Assembly (NCBI RefSeq): GCF_002954685.1
Contig: NZ_MSCN01000001.1
Coordinates: forward strand, 1,426,309 to 1,490,308
From: Polaribacter porphyrae
GTDB lineage: Bacteria; Bacteroidota; Bacteroidia; Flavobacteriales; Flavobacteriaceae
Reading direction: 5' to 3'
Length of the DNA: 64,000 nt
Shown piece after piece: positions 7,697-16,548 of the stretch. The notes under the pieces are model-generated. The model searched no databases. It worked only from the letters and a program-made list of their open reading frames with translations, and had not been told where the DNA came from. The position numbers and the translations under genes are program-made. Numbering within the stretch: the stretch's first letter is position 1; each line of letters starts with the position of its first letter.

Positions 7697-8875
7697 ATGA
7701 AAAAAATTACAACACTTCTATTTATTTGTTTGTCCACATTTGTTTTATCACAATCAAAAGAATTCACAGTTCTAGATGCATCTACCAAAAAACCTATTGA
7801 TTTAGCACAAATTTTATATCCTGCTTTAGAGATTGGTAGTGTAACTAATAGTGATGGAAAAATAAAAATCCCTTTAAGAAAAAATAAGATTGTAGTATCT
7901 CATATCAATTACCAAGAAAAAGAATTCCTATATTCAGATTTTATCAAAAAAGACACTTTATATCTTACTCCCAATACAAATGAACTTGATGAAATTGTAG
8001 TATATAATGTAAATTTATTAAAAAAAGTAGTCAACGTTTTAGAGAATACATACCTCAAAGAATATTCAACTAAAAAAGCCATACACAATAGCACATATAA
8101 AGAAACCTTTAGCATCAACGATTCTTTATCTAGACTTTTTCAAGTACAATTAAATTGGTGGAGTAAAAACAGTTTATTCAAAGGAAATAAAGCTATAGAT
8201 AAGCAAAATAAAATACATTTAGAATCTGTTGATTATTCAAAAATTAACAAGATAAATAAAAACCAAATTAGCTCTAATGGTGCTTACGTAGAAAACAGAA
8301 TTTTCTTTCAATTTGCTCATTTAAACTTTCTTTTATCTATGTTTAAAGATTTGGCTTATGATGTTGAAATTAATTCGATCGAAAAAAATGAAACGTCTAA
8401 CAAAGTATATTTTGATGCTGTTTTTAGACAAAAAGGAAAACTTGTTTTTACGCATAAAAATAGTTTACTAGTTTTTGATAATGAATATAAACATGTAAAA
8501 CATCTAAAATTTAATATGATGTATGATGAAGATTTTGAAGATGATATTTCTGAAACCTCAAAAATACCTTATAAGAAAAAAATGACAAAACATACTTTAG
8601 AGTTATCTTTTAAAAATCTAAAAAACAACAAGCTATCTTTAAGTTATTATATCTCTGAAATTCATGCAGTACTAAAAACAAAACAGTTTACAGATAAAGT
8701 GGTTTCTAAACAAAGTTTATTTATTGGTGAAAGTAATTTTGGTAAAAAGTTAAGAAAAGATGTGATTAATTTTTATCAACCATTTTTTAAAAATATAGAA
8801 AGTGATCAAAAAAATACTGATGTAAAGATACTCTTGACAGAAAAAGAGACAAAATTTCTCGAATCTAAAAGTTAA
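7697..8875 (+). CDS. CarboxypepD_reg-like secreted protein
   Basis: A secreted or periplasmic protein of 392 residues. A signal peptide (about 18 residues, ending FVLSQS) is followed by a CarboxypepD_reg-like beta-sandwich of the kind found at the N-terminus of TonB-dependent receptors (FTVLDASTKKPIDLAQI, TNSDGKIKI, NELDEIVVY). The remaining 280 residues form a conserved but functionally unassigned region common in Bacteroidota. There is no plug or barrel domain, so it is not itself a receptor. Its stop overlaps the stop of a small minus-strand gene by 4 nt. Confidence 0.75.
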   Translation: MKKITTLLFICLSTFVLSQSKEFTVLDASTKKPIDLAQILYPALEIGSVTNSDGKIKIPLRKNKIVVSHINYQEKEFLYSDFIKKDTLYLTPNTNELDEIVVYNVNLLKKVVNVLENTYLKEYSTKKAIHNSTYKETFSINDSLSRLFQVQLNWWSKNSLFKGNKAIDKQNKIHLESVDYSKINKINKNQISSNGAYVENRIFFQFAHLNFLLSMFKDLAYDVEINSIEKNETSNKVYFDAVFRQKGKLVFTHKNSLLVFDNEYKHVKHLKFNMMYDEDFEDDISETSKIPYKKKMTKHTLELSFKNLKNNKLSLSYYISEIHAVLKTKQFTDKVVSKQSLFIGESNFGKKLRKDVINFYQPFFKNIESDQKNTDVKILLTEKETKFLESKS

Positions 8876-9030
8876 TTTTTAGGGTTATTCAATATTACCA
8901 AAGCCCCAATAACTCCAGGAATCCATCCACAAAGCGTTAATAATAAAATAATAAAGAAAGAGCCACAACCTTTATCAATCACAGAAAGTGGAGGAAAAAT
9001 TATAGCAAAAAGCACTCTAAAAAAGCTCAT
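8872..9030 (-). CDS. YqaE/Pmp3-family small membrane protein (UPF0057)
   Basis: A 52-residue protein read from ATG 9030 to TAA 8872. It has the two-helix Pmp3/YqaE architecture: an N-terminal helix with AIIFPPLSV, a charged turn with DKGCGS, and a second helix ending TLCGWIPGVIGALVIL. Family members are small plasma-membrane proteolipids linked to salt or membrane-potential stress. It converges tail-to-tail with the preceding plus-strand gene. The family match is strong despite the size. Confidence 0.85.
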   Translation of the reverse strand: MSFFRVLFAIIFPPLSVIDKGCGSFFIILLLTLCGWIPGVIGALVILNNPKN

Positions 9031-9182
9031 TTATACAAATTAGTTGGTTTTATAAATAAGACGTTTTAGGTTTGTTTTTGTTACAAAAAAGTCCATATTT
9101 TTATGGATAAAGTTTTAGAATTATAATTTATAATCTTTTATATATTTGATTTAATAATTCATTATAATTTCTTTCTTATAAG

Positions 9183-9914
9183 TTGAAATTTTGAAAATAT
9201 TTTAAATTCTATTTGTTATATACTTATGTAGGCAGTAGTTTTTAAATTTTTATTCCAATTCCTATTTTAATAAAACTTAAATTTTCGTTATAATAAACTA
9301 ACTCACTTTTATTATACATAATGTAGTCATATTGTAAATGCAAAAATAATTTTTCAGTAAATAAATATCTTATTCCAGCATTGAAATTAATTCCGCTGTA
9401 AGTTTTTCCTTTTCCATTTTCTGTTGAATTAAAATCAAAAGCATAACCTAAACCAGTTATAAAATCAAGCTTTCCATTTTCAATTAACTTTATTTTCCCA
9501 AATACTTTTGGTTGAAATATATAATGATTTCTTGTGAATTTTGTAAAACTGTCATCTACTTTAAATTTCAATAATGTTGTATTAATTCCGACACCAAAAT
9601 TAATTTTTTTATTTTCTGTTAAATTATATTTAACTCCTAAATCTACAATTCCATTAAAGTCTATAAAATCTAAATCATTTCCTTTTTCACTTATTAAAAT
9701 TGGATAACTTAATTCAATACTAAATTTCGAATTTTGAGAGAATGAGTTAATTGAAATTACTAATACTATTAATAGGATTTTCTTATTCATACTTTTATTT
9801 ATTTTCTAAATTTTGTTTAATTTTTTATTTCTGCTAATTTTCAATTTTTCCCTAACTAAATTTTCCCTCATTATGGTTTTTTTTTGAGGTTAGTGTGGAA
9901 TTACCTACAACTCG
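9183..9914. mobile_element. Integron-type gene cassette, candidate 3 (732 bp)
   Basis: It starts TTGAAA directly after TATAAG (G at 9182) and ends CTCG at 9914, after which host sequence resumes with TTATAAG. An attC-like palindromic region occupies its right end (9839-9914), whose outer arm TTTCAA is complementary to the cassette start. It carries one gene, a beta-barrel protein, antisense to the usual cassette direction. The arm match is shorter than in the other two cassettes, so this is the weakest of the three calls. Confidence 0.45.
9242..9790 (-). CDS. Small outer-membrane beta-barrel protein
   Basis: A 182-residue exported protein with a signal peptide ending SFSQ, followed by about eight amphipathic beta-strands with alternating aromatic residues and a C-terminal strand ending IKIGIGIKI. 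This is typical of OmpA/OmpW-type 8-stranded barrels (porin-like, PF13568 type). Ligand and function cannot be inferred. It is the only gene inside the proposed cassette 9183-9914 and lies antisense to the direction genes usually take in cassettes, so it probably carries its own promoter near the attC-like end. Confidence 0.7.
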   Translation of the reverse strand: MNKKILLIVLVISINSFSQNSKFSIELSYPILISEKGNDLDFIDFNGIVDLGVKYNLTENKKINFGVGINTTLLKFKVDDSFTKFTRNHYIFQPKVFGKIKLIENGKLDFITGLGYAFDFNSTENGKGKTYSGINFNAGIRYLFTEKLFLHLQYDYIMYNKSELVYYNENLSFIKIGIGIKI

Positions 9915-9920
9915 TTATAA
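9839..9920. repeat. attC-like site of cassette 3
   Basis: An imperfect palindrome: outer arm TTTCAAT (9839-9845), inner complementary CCTCA/TGAGG and CTAAC/GTTAG segments, and a right end CTACAACTCG-TTATAAG. The circularised form would pair TTTCAA with TTGAAA of the cassette start. Confidence 0.4.
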
Positions 9921-10021
9921 GTAAGTTTTATTAACGATATCTCGTAAATTAATCGGGATATAAAAATTTATTATTATTGTTATCTAGAAAAGATAATTTA
10001 TTAATTGCTTTATCAAAAAAA

Positions 10022-12511
10022 CTACATCTTATCACCAAAAAATATGGTATTCATCAATAACTTATTTGTACCATACCAAAAAGCTCTAAAATTAGTATTA
10101 TCTGTAAAAATGATTACTCTACCTCTACCAAAACGTTGAGCTTTAAAAGGAACAGTGTTTTTAATTACTTTCGAGTTTTCTTTGGAAATATAACCGCTCA
10201 ATAAAGGATTAGAAGTGTATTGAATTGGGTTATTGTAACTGTTTTTATCAGCTTTTATAAACATTGTCGAATTTCGAAACAATGCTATCTTATCATTCTT
10301 ATAGCCAAAGTTGATTGGATGAGAACGATCAATATTTGCCTCAAAAATAGCACCTCCAATATATTGTGCTCCAGATTGTAAAGAACGATTTTCAAAAGTT
10401 ACTCCTTTTATAGAATCTCTTTTTGGGCTATCAAATTTTAAGCTAATCATTTTATTACTAGATAACCATCTTGCTGTATTTTTATAACCTACAACTACTC
10501 CACCATTTTTTACCCAAGTTTTTATTTTCTCTACAGCTCTTTTTTCTAATCCACTACTTGGTATAATAATATGTGTATATTTAGAAATATCAACTCTGTT
10601 AAAGTTACGCGTATCTAATCTTGTTATATGCATATCAAAACGTTGGTCAAACAAATGCCAAATTTCTCCAGAATCGTTTCCTGCTACTCCATCTCCAACT
10701 ATCATAGCAACTTTAGGTTTTGTAATTGCTCTAAAATTATTACTTCCTAAATCAATACCTTCATTTAAACCAGTAGAAACACCTGTTATTTTCACATTAC
10801 TTTCTTTAGCTACTTTTAGTAAGAACTTATATAAGTCTCCTACATTTAATTTCTGATTTTGAACAGGAATAAAAATAGTTCCATACTCGTAAACTTTACC
10901 ATCATTTTTAAAGTTTTTCATCGAAACTTTAGCTCTAATTCCTTTTTGCAAAATAGCATTCAGAGCTTTTGGAGTATAATATTCATTCCAAGGCATTAAA
11001 TAACCATACTTACTTGTAAATGAAACATTACCAACATTTCTTATTATATTGGTTAGTTTTTTGCCTGCTTTAGATATTGATACATTTTCAGCATAATCAA
11101 CACCAAATGCATGGTTAAAAGTCCAAGCTGAAACATCATAAAACAAACTATCTTTAAAAGTTTTTCTAACATCAAACATAGCTTTTACCAACCTATGATT
11201 TTTCTGATTCATAGGTACAATATAACTGTATCCTTTTTTGAAATTCTTACCATTTTGAGTAAAATCAGATTTTACTTCATGCACATTTACATTTTGTCTA
11301 AATAAAACCTCTGCTAAATGATGACTTTTAGCCCCATCTTTTTCATCACCAAAAACAATTGCTTTATTTACAACTGTACTTCTTGATGCTGTGTAAAAAT
11401 CTTGTTGATATTTTAAGATTTTTACGCGCATTTTTCTGGCTGCTTCTAAAGTAGATAAAGCTGCAGTAAATTGATTTCTAATTGTAAAAGGAAAAGTTAA
11501 AATTCCATTTACAGTTTCTTGTGCATGTCCTCTAGAACTTCCTTGTTCGAATAAAATACCAATACTTCCATTTATATCTGGAAATGTTGAGCCTTTACCA
11601 TAATAAAAATCATCAAAACTTTCTTCAGAGTAATATAAAGAACCTATTTTATCTAAAGCTTTTGCATGATAAGTTGCAATTTCTTTAGTTAAATCTTGGT
11701 TCATTTGAGGTGTTAACGGATTTGTTCTACTAGGAATTCCTGGTTGAAAAAAGAAACTAGAATTGCTTCCCATTTCATGATGATCTGTTAAAACATTTGG
11801 CAACCATTCATGAAAAGTTTTAATTCTAGTTTGGCTTTCTGGTAATTGCACAGGTAGCCAATCTCTATTCATATCAAACTGATAATGGTTGGTTCTTCCT
11901 CTGGGCCAAATCTCAGAATATTCCCTATCATTAGGATCTGGATTAATGTTCTTACTTTTATTCGTATTTGCCCAATACGCAAAACGTTGTAGACCATCTG
12001 GATTAAGAGAAGGATCAAATAAAATAACTGTATTGTTTAATAAATCATCAATTCCTTCAGCAGCTGCTAAATAATACGCAACAGCCAAAGCTGCATTTGA
12101 TCCACTTGGCTCATTACCATGAATAGAAAAACCTTGATAAACTACAATTGGATTTTTAGAAACATCAACAGAATTATTATTAGTTGCATCTATATGATTT
12201 TTACGAATATTATCTAAATTTTGATGATTTTTAGGAGACGTAATTGTCAATAACAATAATGGTCTGTCTTCAAACGTTTTTCCTCTATTTTCTATAGAAA
12301 TCCTATCAGATGAAGCTGCTAAAGCTTTCATATATTCCACTAATTTATCATGTGTAATATGCCACTCTCCTACTTCATGACCAATAACAGATTTTGGAGT
12401 GGGTATGTTTTTGTTATACGTCATATTTTTTGGTAAATAGTAAGATAAATCTACTTGTTGTGCAGAAATGGAAATTGATACTAAAAGAAATAATAGTAGT
12501 ACTTTTTTCAT
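10022..12511 (-). CDS. Large secreted M14-family zinc carboxypeptidase
   Basis: A secreted zinc metallopeptidase of 829 residues (signal peptide ending SISISAQQ). The M14 domain covers roughly residues 50-350: HGNEPSG supplies zinc ligands His 131 and Glu 134, followed by DPSLNPDG, the FDMNRDW region, DHHEMG near residue 243 and a likely catalytic Glu in ILFEQGSS. The C-terminal half is a long accessory region that includes a class-I glutamine-amidotransferase-like fold (VAMIVGDGVAGNDSGE). The architecture is common in Bacteroidota for peptide scavenging. It is divergent from the bestrophin gene with a shared 73-nt intergenic region. Confidence 0.9.
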   Translation of the reverse strand: MKKVLLLFLLVSISISAQQVDLSYYLPKNMTYNKNIPTPKSVIGHEVGEWHITHDKLVEYMKALAASSDRISIENRGKTFEDRPLLLLTITSPKNHQNLDNIRKNHIDATNNNSVDVSKNPIVVYQGFSIHGNEPSGSNAALAVAYYLAAAEGIDDLLNNTVILFDPSLNPDGLQRFAYWANTNKSKNINPDPNDREYSEIWPRGRTNHYQFDMNRDWLPVQLPESQTRIKTFHEWLPNVLTDHHEMGSNSSFFFQPGIPSRTNPLTPQMNQDLTKEIATYHAKALDKIGSLYYSEESFDDFYYGKGSTFPDINGSIGILFEQGSSRGHAQETVNGILTFPFTIRNQFTAALSTLEAARKMRVKILKYQQDFYTASRSTVVNKAIVFGDEKDGAKSHHLAEVLFRQNVNVHEVKSDFTQNGKNFKKGYSYIVPMNQKNHRLVKAMFDVRKTFKDSLFYDVSAWTFNHAFGVDYAENVSISKAGKKLTNIIRNVGNVSFTSKYGYLMPWNEYYTPKALNAILQKGIRAKVSMKNFKNDGKVYEYGTIFIPVQNQKLNVGDLYKFLLKVAKESNVKITGVSTGLNEGIDLGSNNFRAITKPKVAMIVGDGVAGNDSGEIWHLFDQRFDMHITRLDTRNFNRVDISKYTHIIIPSSGLEKRAVEKIKTWVKNGGVVVGYKNTARWLSSNKMISLKFDSPKRDSIKGVTFENRSLQSGAQYIGGAIFEANIDRSHPINFGYKNDKIALFRNSTMFIKADKNSYNNPIQYTSNPLLSGYISKENSKVIKNTVPFKAQRFGRGRVIIFTDNTNFRAFWYGTNKLLMNTIFFGDKM

Positions 12512-12534
12512 TTGAATAGAATTTGGTTACCTTA

Positions 12535-12565
12535 CAAATATATGAATTCAAAAAGTTTATATTTG
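12535..12565. promoter_or_regulatory. Divergent -7 elements between peptidase and bestrophin genes
   Basis: TATATTTG occurs on the plus strand (12558-12565, towards the bestrophin) and on the minus strand (12542-12535, towards the peptidase). Both match the Bacteroidota -7 consensus TAnnTTTG. A correctly spaced -33 TTG is not evident for either. Confidence 0.35.
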
Positions 12566-12584
12566 ATACTTTAACACCAGATTT

Positions 12585-13688
12585 ATGTATATTAAAAGAA
12601 TTTTTCCTGTAAAAACAGTTTTAAAATGGACAAGAAGAGATATTTTTTTGTTTTTATTAATTGGCGCTATTCCTGTTATTCTTTTCGATCTTCTTGGTTT
12701 AAAGTGGCTACATGTACCTTGGTTGCCATTAGGCGTTTTAGGTACAGCTATTTCTTTTTTAATCAGTTTTAAAAACAATGCTTCTTATGACAGGTTGTGG
12801 GAAGCTCGTAAAATTTGGGGTGGCATTGTAAATACGTCTAGAACTTGGACAATTATGGTTAAAGATTTTATAGATATTCATGATTCTGAAAAAACACCTA
12901 TAAACGCCAATTTAAAAGAAATTAAAAAAGAATTGGTACACAGACATGTTGCTTGGTTAACAGCTTTACGTTATCAGTTAAGAGCAGATAAACCTTGGGA
13001 ATCGCATGTAAAAAATCAGAAATCAAATAAAGAATTTAAGAAGCAACATTATTTAGTTTGTGAAGATACAATTGCTATTGAAGAAGCTATAAAGCCTTAC
13101 ATAACAGAAAAAGAATATACAGAAGTTTTTAAGAAAGGAAATAAACCATCACAACTTTTAGGTATTCAATCTAAACGATTAAAAGAGTTGATGAATTCTG
13201 GCTTAATTGAAGATTTTAGACATATGGAAATGATGAATGTCTTAAAAGAACTGTATACCTTACAAGGAAAATCTGAACGTATAAAGAACTTCCCTTATCC
13301 CAGACAATATGCTACTCTTAATTATATGTTTGTCTGGGTTTTTATCATTTTGTTACCTTTCGGAATTATGGAAGGTTTTGAAAGTATTGGGCAACATATT
13401 GTTGAAGATTTAACAACACATCAATCTAAATCAAATTGGAGGCATTTAGCCCAAGAATTTATTGCAAAACATTTCGTTTGGTTTTCGATTCCTTTTAGTG
13501 CGTTATTATCTTGGGTATTTCACACAATGGAAGTTATAGGTGAAAACACAGAAAACCCTTTTGAAGGTGGACCAAATGATGTGCCTATTACAGATTTAAG
13601 CAGAGGAATAGAAATAGACATCAGACAATTAATAGATGATACAGACATCCCAGAACCTTATGCTTGGAAGAATGATATTGTGATGTAG
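12585..13688 (+). CDS. Bestrophin-family anion channel (UPF0187)
   Basis: A 367-residue member of the bestrophin/YneE family, ion channels of the inner membrane. It starts with the typical MYIKRIFPVKTVLKW, then two hydrophobic segments, the family motif FRNN-like FKNNASYDRLWEARK and WGGIVNTSRTW. A second hydrophobic pair near residues 245-310 is followed by the acidic NPFEGGPNDVPI (calcium-clasp-like region in animal bestrophins). Bacterial members conduct either anions or cations, so selectivity is not assigned. It is a single-gene unit with a -7 element just upstream. Confidence 0.9.
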   Translation: MYIKRIFPVKTVLKWTRRDIFLFLLIGAIPVILFDLLGLKWLHVPWLPLGVLGTAISFLISFKNNASYDRLWEARKIWGGIVNTSRTWTIMVKDFIDIHDSEKTPINANLKEIKKELVHRHVAWLTALRYQLRADKPWESHVKNQKSNKEFKKQHYLVCEDTIAIEEAIKPYITEKEYTEVFKKGNKPSQLLGIQSKRLKELMNSGLIEDFRHMEMMNVLKELYTLQGKSERIKNFPYPRQYATLNYMFVWVFIILLPFGIMEGFESIGQHIVEDLTTHQSKSNWRHLAQEFIAKHFVWFSIPFSALLSWVFHTMEVIGENTENPFEGGPNDVPITDLSRGIEIDIRQLIDDTDIPEPYAWKNDIVM

Positions 13689-13865
13689 TTTGGTTTGTCT
13701 CTAAACTTAAAAAATATAATTTAGCTAATGACGAATAAAAATCATTAAAACGACGATTATTCGCTTAAGTTGTGGTTTATATTCGCCAATTTACTGGCTG
13801 AATTGAAAACTAAAAATTACTGGTAAACTTACAAAAATTGAATTATTAATCTTAAATTTATAAAT

Positions 13866-14840
13866 ATGAAACAGAAACAAAAAAGTAAAAATTTTCTAAT
13901 TCTTGGACTTTTCCTATTTGGGATAACATCATTTTTATGGAATTGTACATTAGAAGATAATCTCAATGAATCAGAAAGTATCGATTTGAGTAATGTAAAA
14001 ACTGTATCTTTTAAAGATGCTATTGCTCACTTTAACTCTAAAAAAGAAAAAATTAAACAAAAAAGTACTTATTCGAAAAGTACTGAAAATGAACTTGAAG
14101 TCATCCCAGATTGGAATACTTTAGAACATAATGAAATTGCATATACTAGTGCACAACTTACTACTGCAAATTCTGAAATAAACAGAAATGGTAAATATTC
14201 CAGTCAACTGTATTTTATTAATGTTAATAATCATATAAGAAATGTGATATTTACAATATGGAAAGATGAAGTTGACCAAGAAGGTAATATTATAAACGGT
14301 CGTATATACTTTAATGATTTAGAAGGTAAATTTATTGATGGCTATCATATTGAGAAAGGGATATTTACAAAACGTTTTGTTATTAAATCACAAACTCAAA
14401 AAGCTAGTTTTTTACCTCTTTTACTATTTCAAAGTGATGTTTTAACTGAAGAAGGAGACTGTTGGAACACGGATACTTTAGGAGATTTTGAAGGAGGTGT
14501 TTTAGATGAAGTTGTTGTTACTGCTTCTGGTGGAGGTTCAGGTGGTGGAAGTGGAAGTGGTAGTAGCACTGGTGCTGGTCATAGTAGTAGTTATAATTGG
14601 TATTACTCTTCTGGTCCTGAAAGTACAGGTTATGGTGGCTATATAAATGGAGCTACTTCTTATGGTTCTTCTGGTGGTGGAGGTGGTTCTAGTTTGTCAT
14701 CTGGACAAGTTACTTCTGCAGCTGCTGCAATACTAATGGCTTCTCCAGTTGATCCTGATGAAGAGGGCAAATGTCCTGATGGTTATAAGAAAAATCCTAC
14801 TACTGGTAAATGTGACCCGTACAGGTGGGAAAATTTATGA
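13866..14840 (+). CDS. N-terminal part of a frameshifted lipoprotein-hydrolase
   Basis: A 324-residue reading frame beginning with a lipoprotein signal peptide (LWNC). It has an unassigned N-terminal domain, then a long Gly/Ser linker (residues about 220-285), then a Cys-containing repeat (GKCPDGYKKNPTTGKCDP) that breaks off after ten residues of unrelated sequence. The same type of repeat (TATKKCNCPEGK, DDNGNCVDD) resumes in the +1 frame and leads into a GH19-type hydrolase. I infer one 576-residue surface hydrolase disrupted by one extra base near 14811-14838, or joined by +1 frameshifting. It is the first gene of proposed cassette 1. Confidence 0.6.
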   Translation: MKQKQKSKNFLILGLFLFGITSFLWNCTLEDNLNESESIDLSNVKTVSFKDAIAHFNSKKEKIKQKSTYSKSTENELEVIPDWNTLEHNEIAYTSAQLTTANSEINRNGKYSSQLYFINVNNHIRNVIFTIWKDEVDQEGNIINGRIYFNDLEGKFIDGYHIEKGIFTKRFVIKSQTQKASFLPLLLFQSDVLTEEGDCWNTDTLGDFEGGVLDEVVVTASGGGSGGGSGSGSSTGAGHSSSYNWYYSSGPESTGYGGYINGATSYGSSGGGGGSSLSSGQVTSAAAAILMASPVDPDEEGKCPDGYKKNPTTGKCDPYRWENL

Positions 14841-15597
14841 CACAGCAACTAAAAAATGTAATTGTCCTGAAGGAAAAAAAGAAGATGATAATGGAAACTG
14901 TGTAGATGATTGTGATACTTCTAAAGAAGATTTAAAAAAAGTATTTCCAAATATGTCAGACAGTAAAGCTGAAACATTAGCTAAAATCATAAACGATAAA
15001 GGTAGAGACTTTGGCATAGATAGTAATGAAGATTTATGGCACTTTCTTGCGCAAGCTGGTCACGAAACTGGTGGTTTCAATAAGTTAAGTGTAACAGAAA
15101 GTACTTATTGGACTACAGCTAGTAAATTAGCTAAAACGTATAAAAAATTTACTATGGATTCCATAAAAGCGAAAAATGATAAAAATTTGTATTATGCACC
15201 AGATTATTTAAAAAATTCATCTGATGTTGCTAATATTGCAATGTGTTGTAGATATGGAAATGGTAATGTTGCAAGTGGTCATGGTTATAGATATAGAGGT
15301 AGAGGAATATTTCAATTAACTTGGAAAGATAATTATAAAGCATTTAAAACTTGGTATAATAACAAATATGACCCTGATATAGATCCCGTTTCAAATCCTG
15401 ATATTATAGCATCTAATGATACTTTAGCAGTTTTAAGTGGTATGTGGTATTATAAAACTAGAGTAGTCGATAAAATCACTATAAGTTCATCAACTACTGT
15501 TAAAGCTGTAACAAAACCTATAAATTCCGCAACAAAGGGACTTTCAGACAGAAAAAAGAAATTTCAAAAAGCAAAAGATTCAATTAACTGTAAATAA
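14749..15597 (+). CDS. GH19 chitinase/lysozyme-like hydrolase domain (C-terminal part)
   Basis: This frame carries a GH19-family (chitinase/endolysin) catalytic domain: AQAGHETGGF with the likely catalytic Glu 106, and YRGRGIFQLTW further on, both hallmark motifs. Such enzymes cut chitin or peptidoglycan. The frame overlaps the upstream one by 92 nt and its own first 27 residues are out-of-frame sequence with no export signal, so real translation probably enters from the upstream lipoprotein frame. Alone it would stay in the cytoplasm and be useless against cell wall. Two small lipoproteins follow directly (7-nt gap). Confidence 0.75.
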   Translation: MILMKRANVLMVIRKILLLVNVTRTGGKIYDTATKKCNCPEGKKEDDNGNCVDDCDTSKEDLKKVFPNMSDSKAETLAKIINDKGRDFGIDSNEDLWHFLAQAGHETGGFNKLSVTESTYWTTASKLAKTYKKFTMDSIKAKNDKNLYYAPDYLKNSSDVANIAMCCRYGNGNVASGHGYRYRGRGIFQLTWKDNYKAFKTWYNNKYDPDIDPVSNPDIIASNDTLAVLSGMWYYKTRVVDKITISSSTTVKAVTKPINSATKGLSDRKKKFQKAKDSINCK

Positions 15598-15604
15598 AAA
15601 AAAT

Positions 15605-15976
15605 ATGAAAACTATAAAAATAATTTTAACTTTGTTTATAATAACAATAGCTTTTAGTTGTAAAGCACAACAGATAAGCGAGTATTCTACAAAAATAATA
15701 GGAACTTGGATGGAAGAGAATAGTAGTTATAAACTAGTTTTTCTATCCGATGGGATCTGCAAGGAATTTGAAAATTCAGAATTAATAACGACTTATAATT
15801 ACACTATAAAAAATGAAAGCTGTAAAAACTTTCAGGCATCAAATACCATTTATTTAGAATGGGTAGATAATGAGGATAATAAAAAAACGTGTTTTGAAAT
15901 TTTAAATATTACTGATGATTCTTTATCACTAATGATTATTGACAGAGCAAAAAACTTATTTTTCAATAAACAATAA
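15605..15976 (+). CDS. Lipocalin-like small lipoprotein
   Basis: A 123-residue lipoprotein (lipobox AFSC). After the Cys it has the start of a lipocalin-like/META-type small beta-barrel: IIGTWMEENSSYKLVFLSDG, then alternating strands. The gene sits 7 nt after the hydrolase and is paralogous to the broken gene at 16147. Position and small periplasmic-barrel nature suggest an immunity or inhibitor protein for the hydrolase, as known for lysozyme inhibitors, but this is inference only. It ends in a strong terminator. Confidence 0.65.
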   Translation: MKTIKIILTLFIITIAFSCKAQQISEYSTKIIGTWMEENSSYKLVFLSDGICKEFENSELITTYNYTIKNESCKNFQASNTIYLEWVDNEDNKKTCFEILNITDDSLSLMIIDRAKNLFFNKQ

Positions 15977-16005
15977 TACTGATTTATATATTTGATTAAC
16001 AATCG

Positions 16006-16034
16006 AAGAGCTAAATATGAAGTTTAGCTCTTTT
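16006..16034 (+). terminator. Terminator after hydrolase/lipoprotein pair
   Basis: AAGAGCTAAA (16006-16015) pairs perfectly with TTTAGCTCTT (16023-16032) across a 7-nt loop and is followed by TTC. Confidence 0.7.
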
Positions 16035-16146
16035 CTATGTTTTAAATTATAATACTGTTATGATTAAAATAACAAAACCTTATTATCCCTTATATTAATA
16101 AAATTGAAATAAAACAACGCAAAGGATTCAATTAATTCTGAATAAA

Positions 16147-16540
16147 ATGAAAAAAATAAAAATAATAATAGTGATAACTTTAGGGCTAACATTAGGCTGT
16201 AAAGCTCAAACTCAAGAGGAGAGATTTAACTCATATAATACATTAATAATAGGCACGTGGATAGCTGAAGATGATTCATCAAACAAGGTTATATTTTCAT
16301 CAGACAACAAAATGAAAGTTTATATTGATAATAATTTAGAGGATACGACTTTTTATGAACTTTCTTTAACTTGTAATTCAAATTCGAATAATTCATATGA
16401 TGTTTTTTTTAAAAATTAAGATAGATACAACAACCTATAATTGTGATATAATAAATAATATAGTTACTGATTCTACAGGTAAAACTATTCTTTCAATAAC
16501 TAATCAAAAAGGTCAATTGGGAAAGTTTTTTAAACAATAA
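16147..16540 (+). pseudogene. Frameshifted paralogue of the lipocalin-like lipoprotein
   Basis: The first frame (16147-16419, 90 residues, lipobox TLGC) is paralogous to the gene at 15605 (shared IIGTW and VIFSSD strands) but stops early. A T8-A5 run at 16403-16415 lies just before the stop. Removing one T continues into DTTTYNCDIINNIV and ends GQLGKFFKQ at 16540, matching the missing half of the paralogue. It is either a recent inactivation or a homopolymer phase switch. It is probably transcribed separately, since a terminator precedes it. Confidence 0.65.
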
Positions 16541-16548
16541 AATACAAA

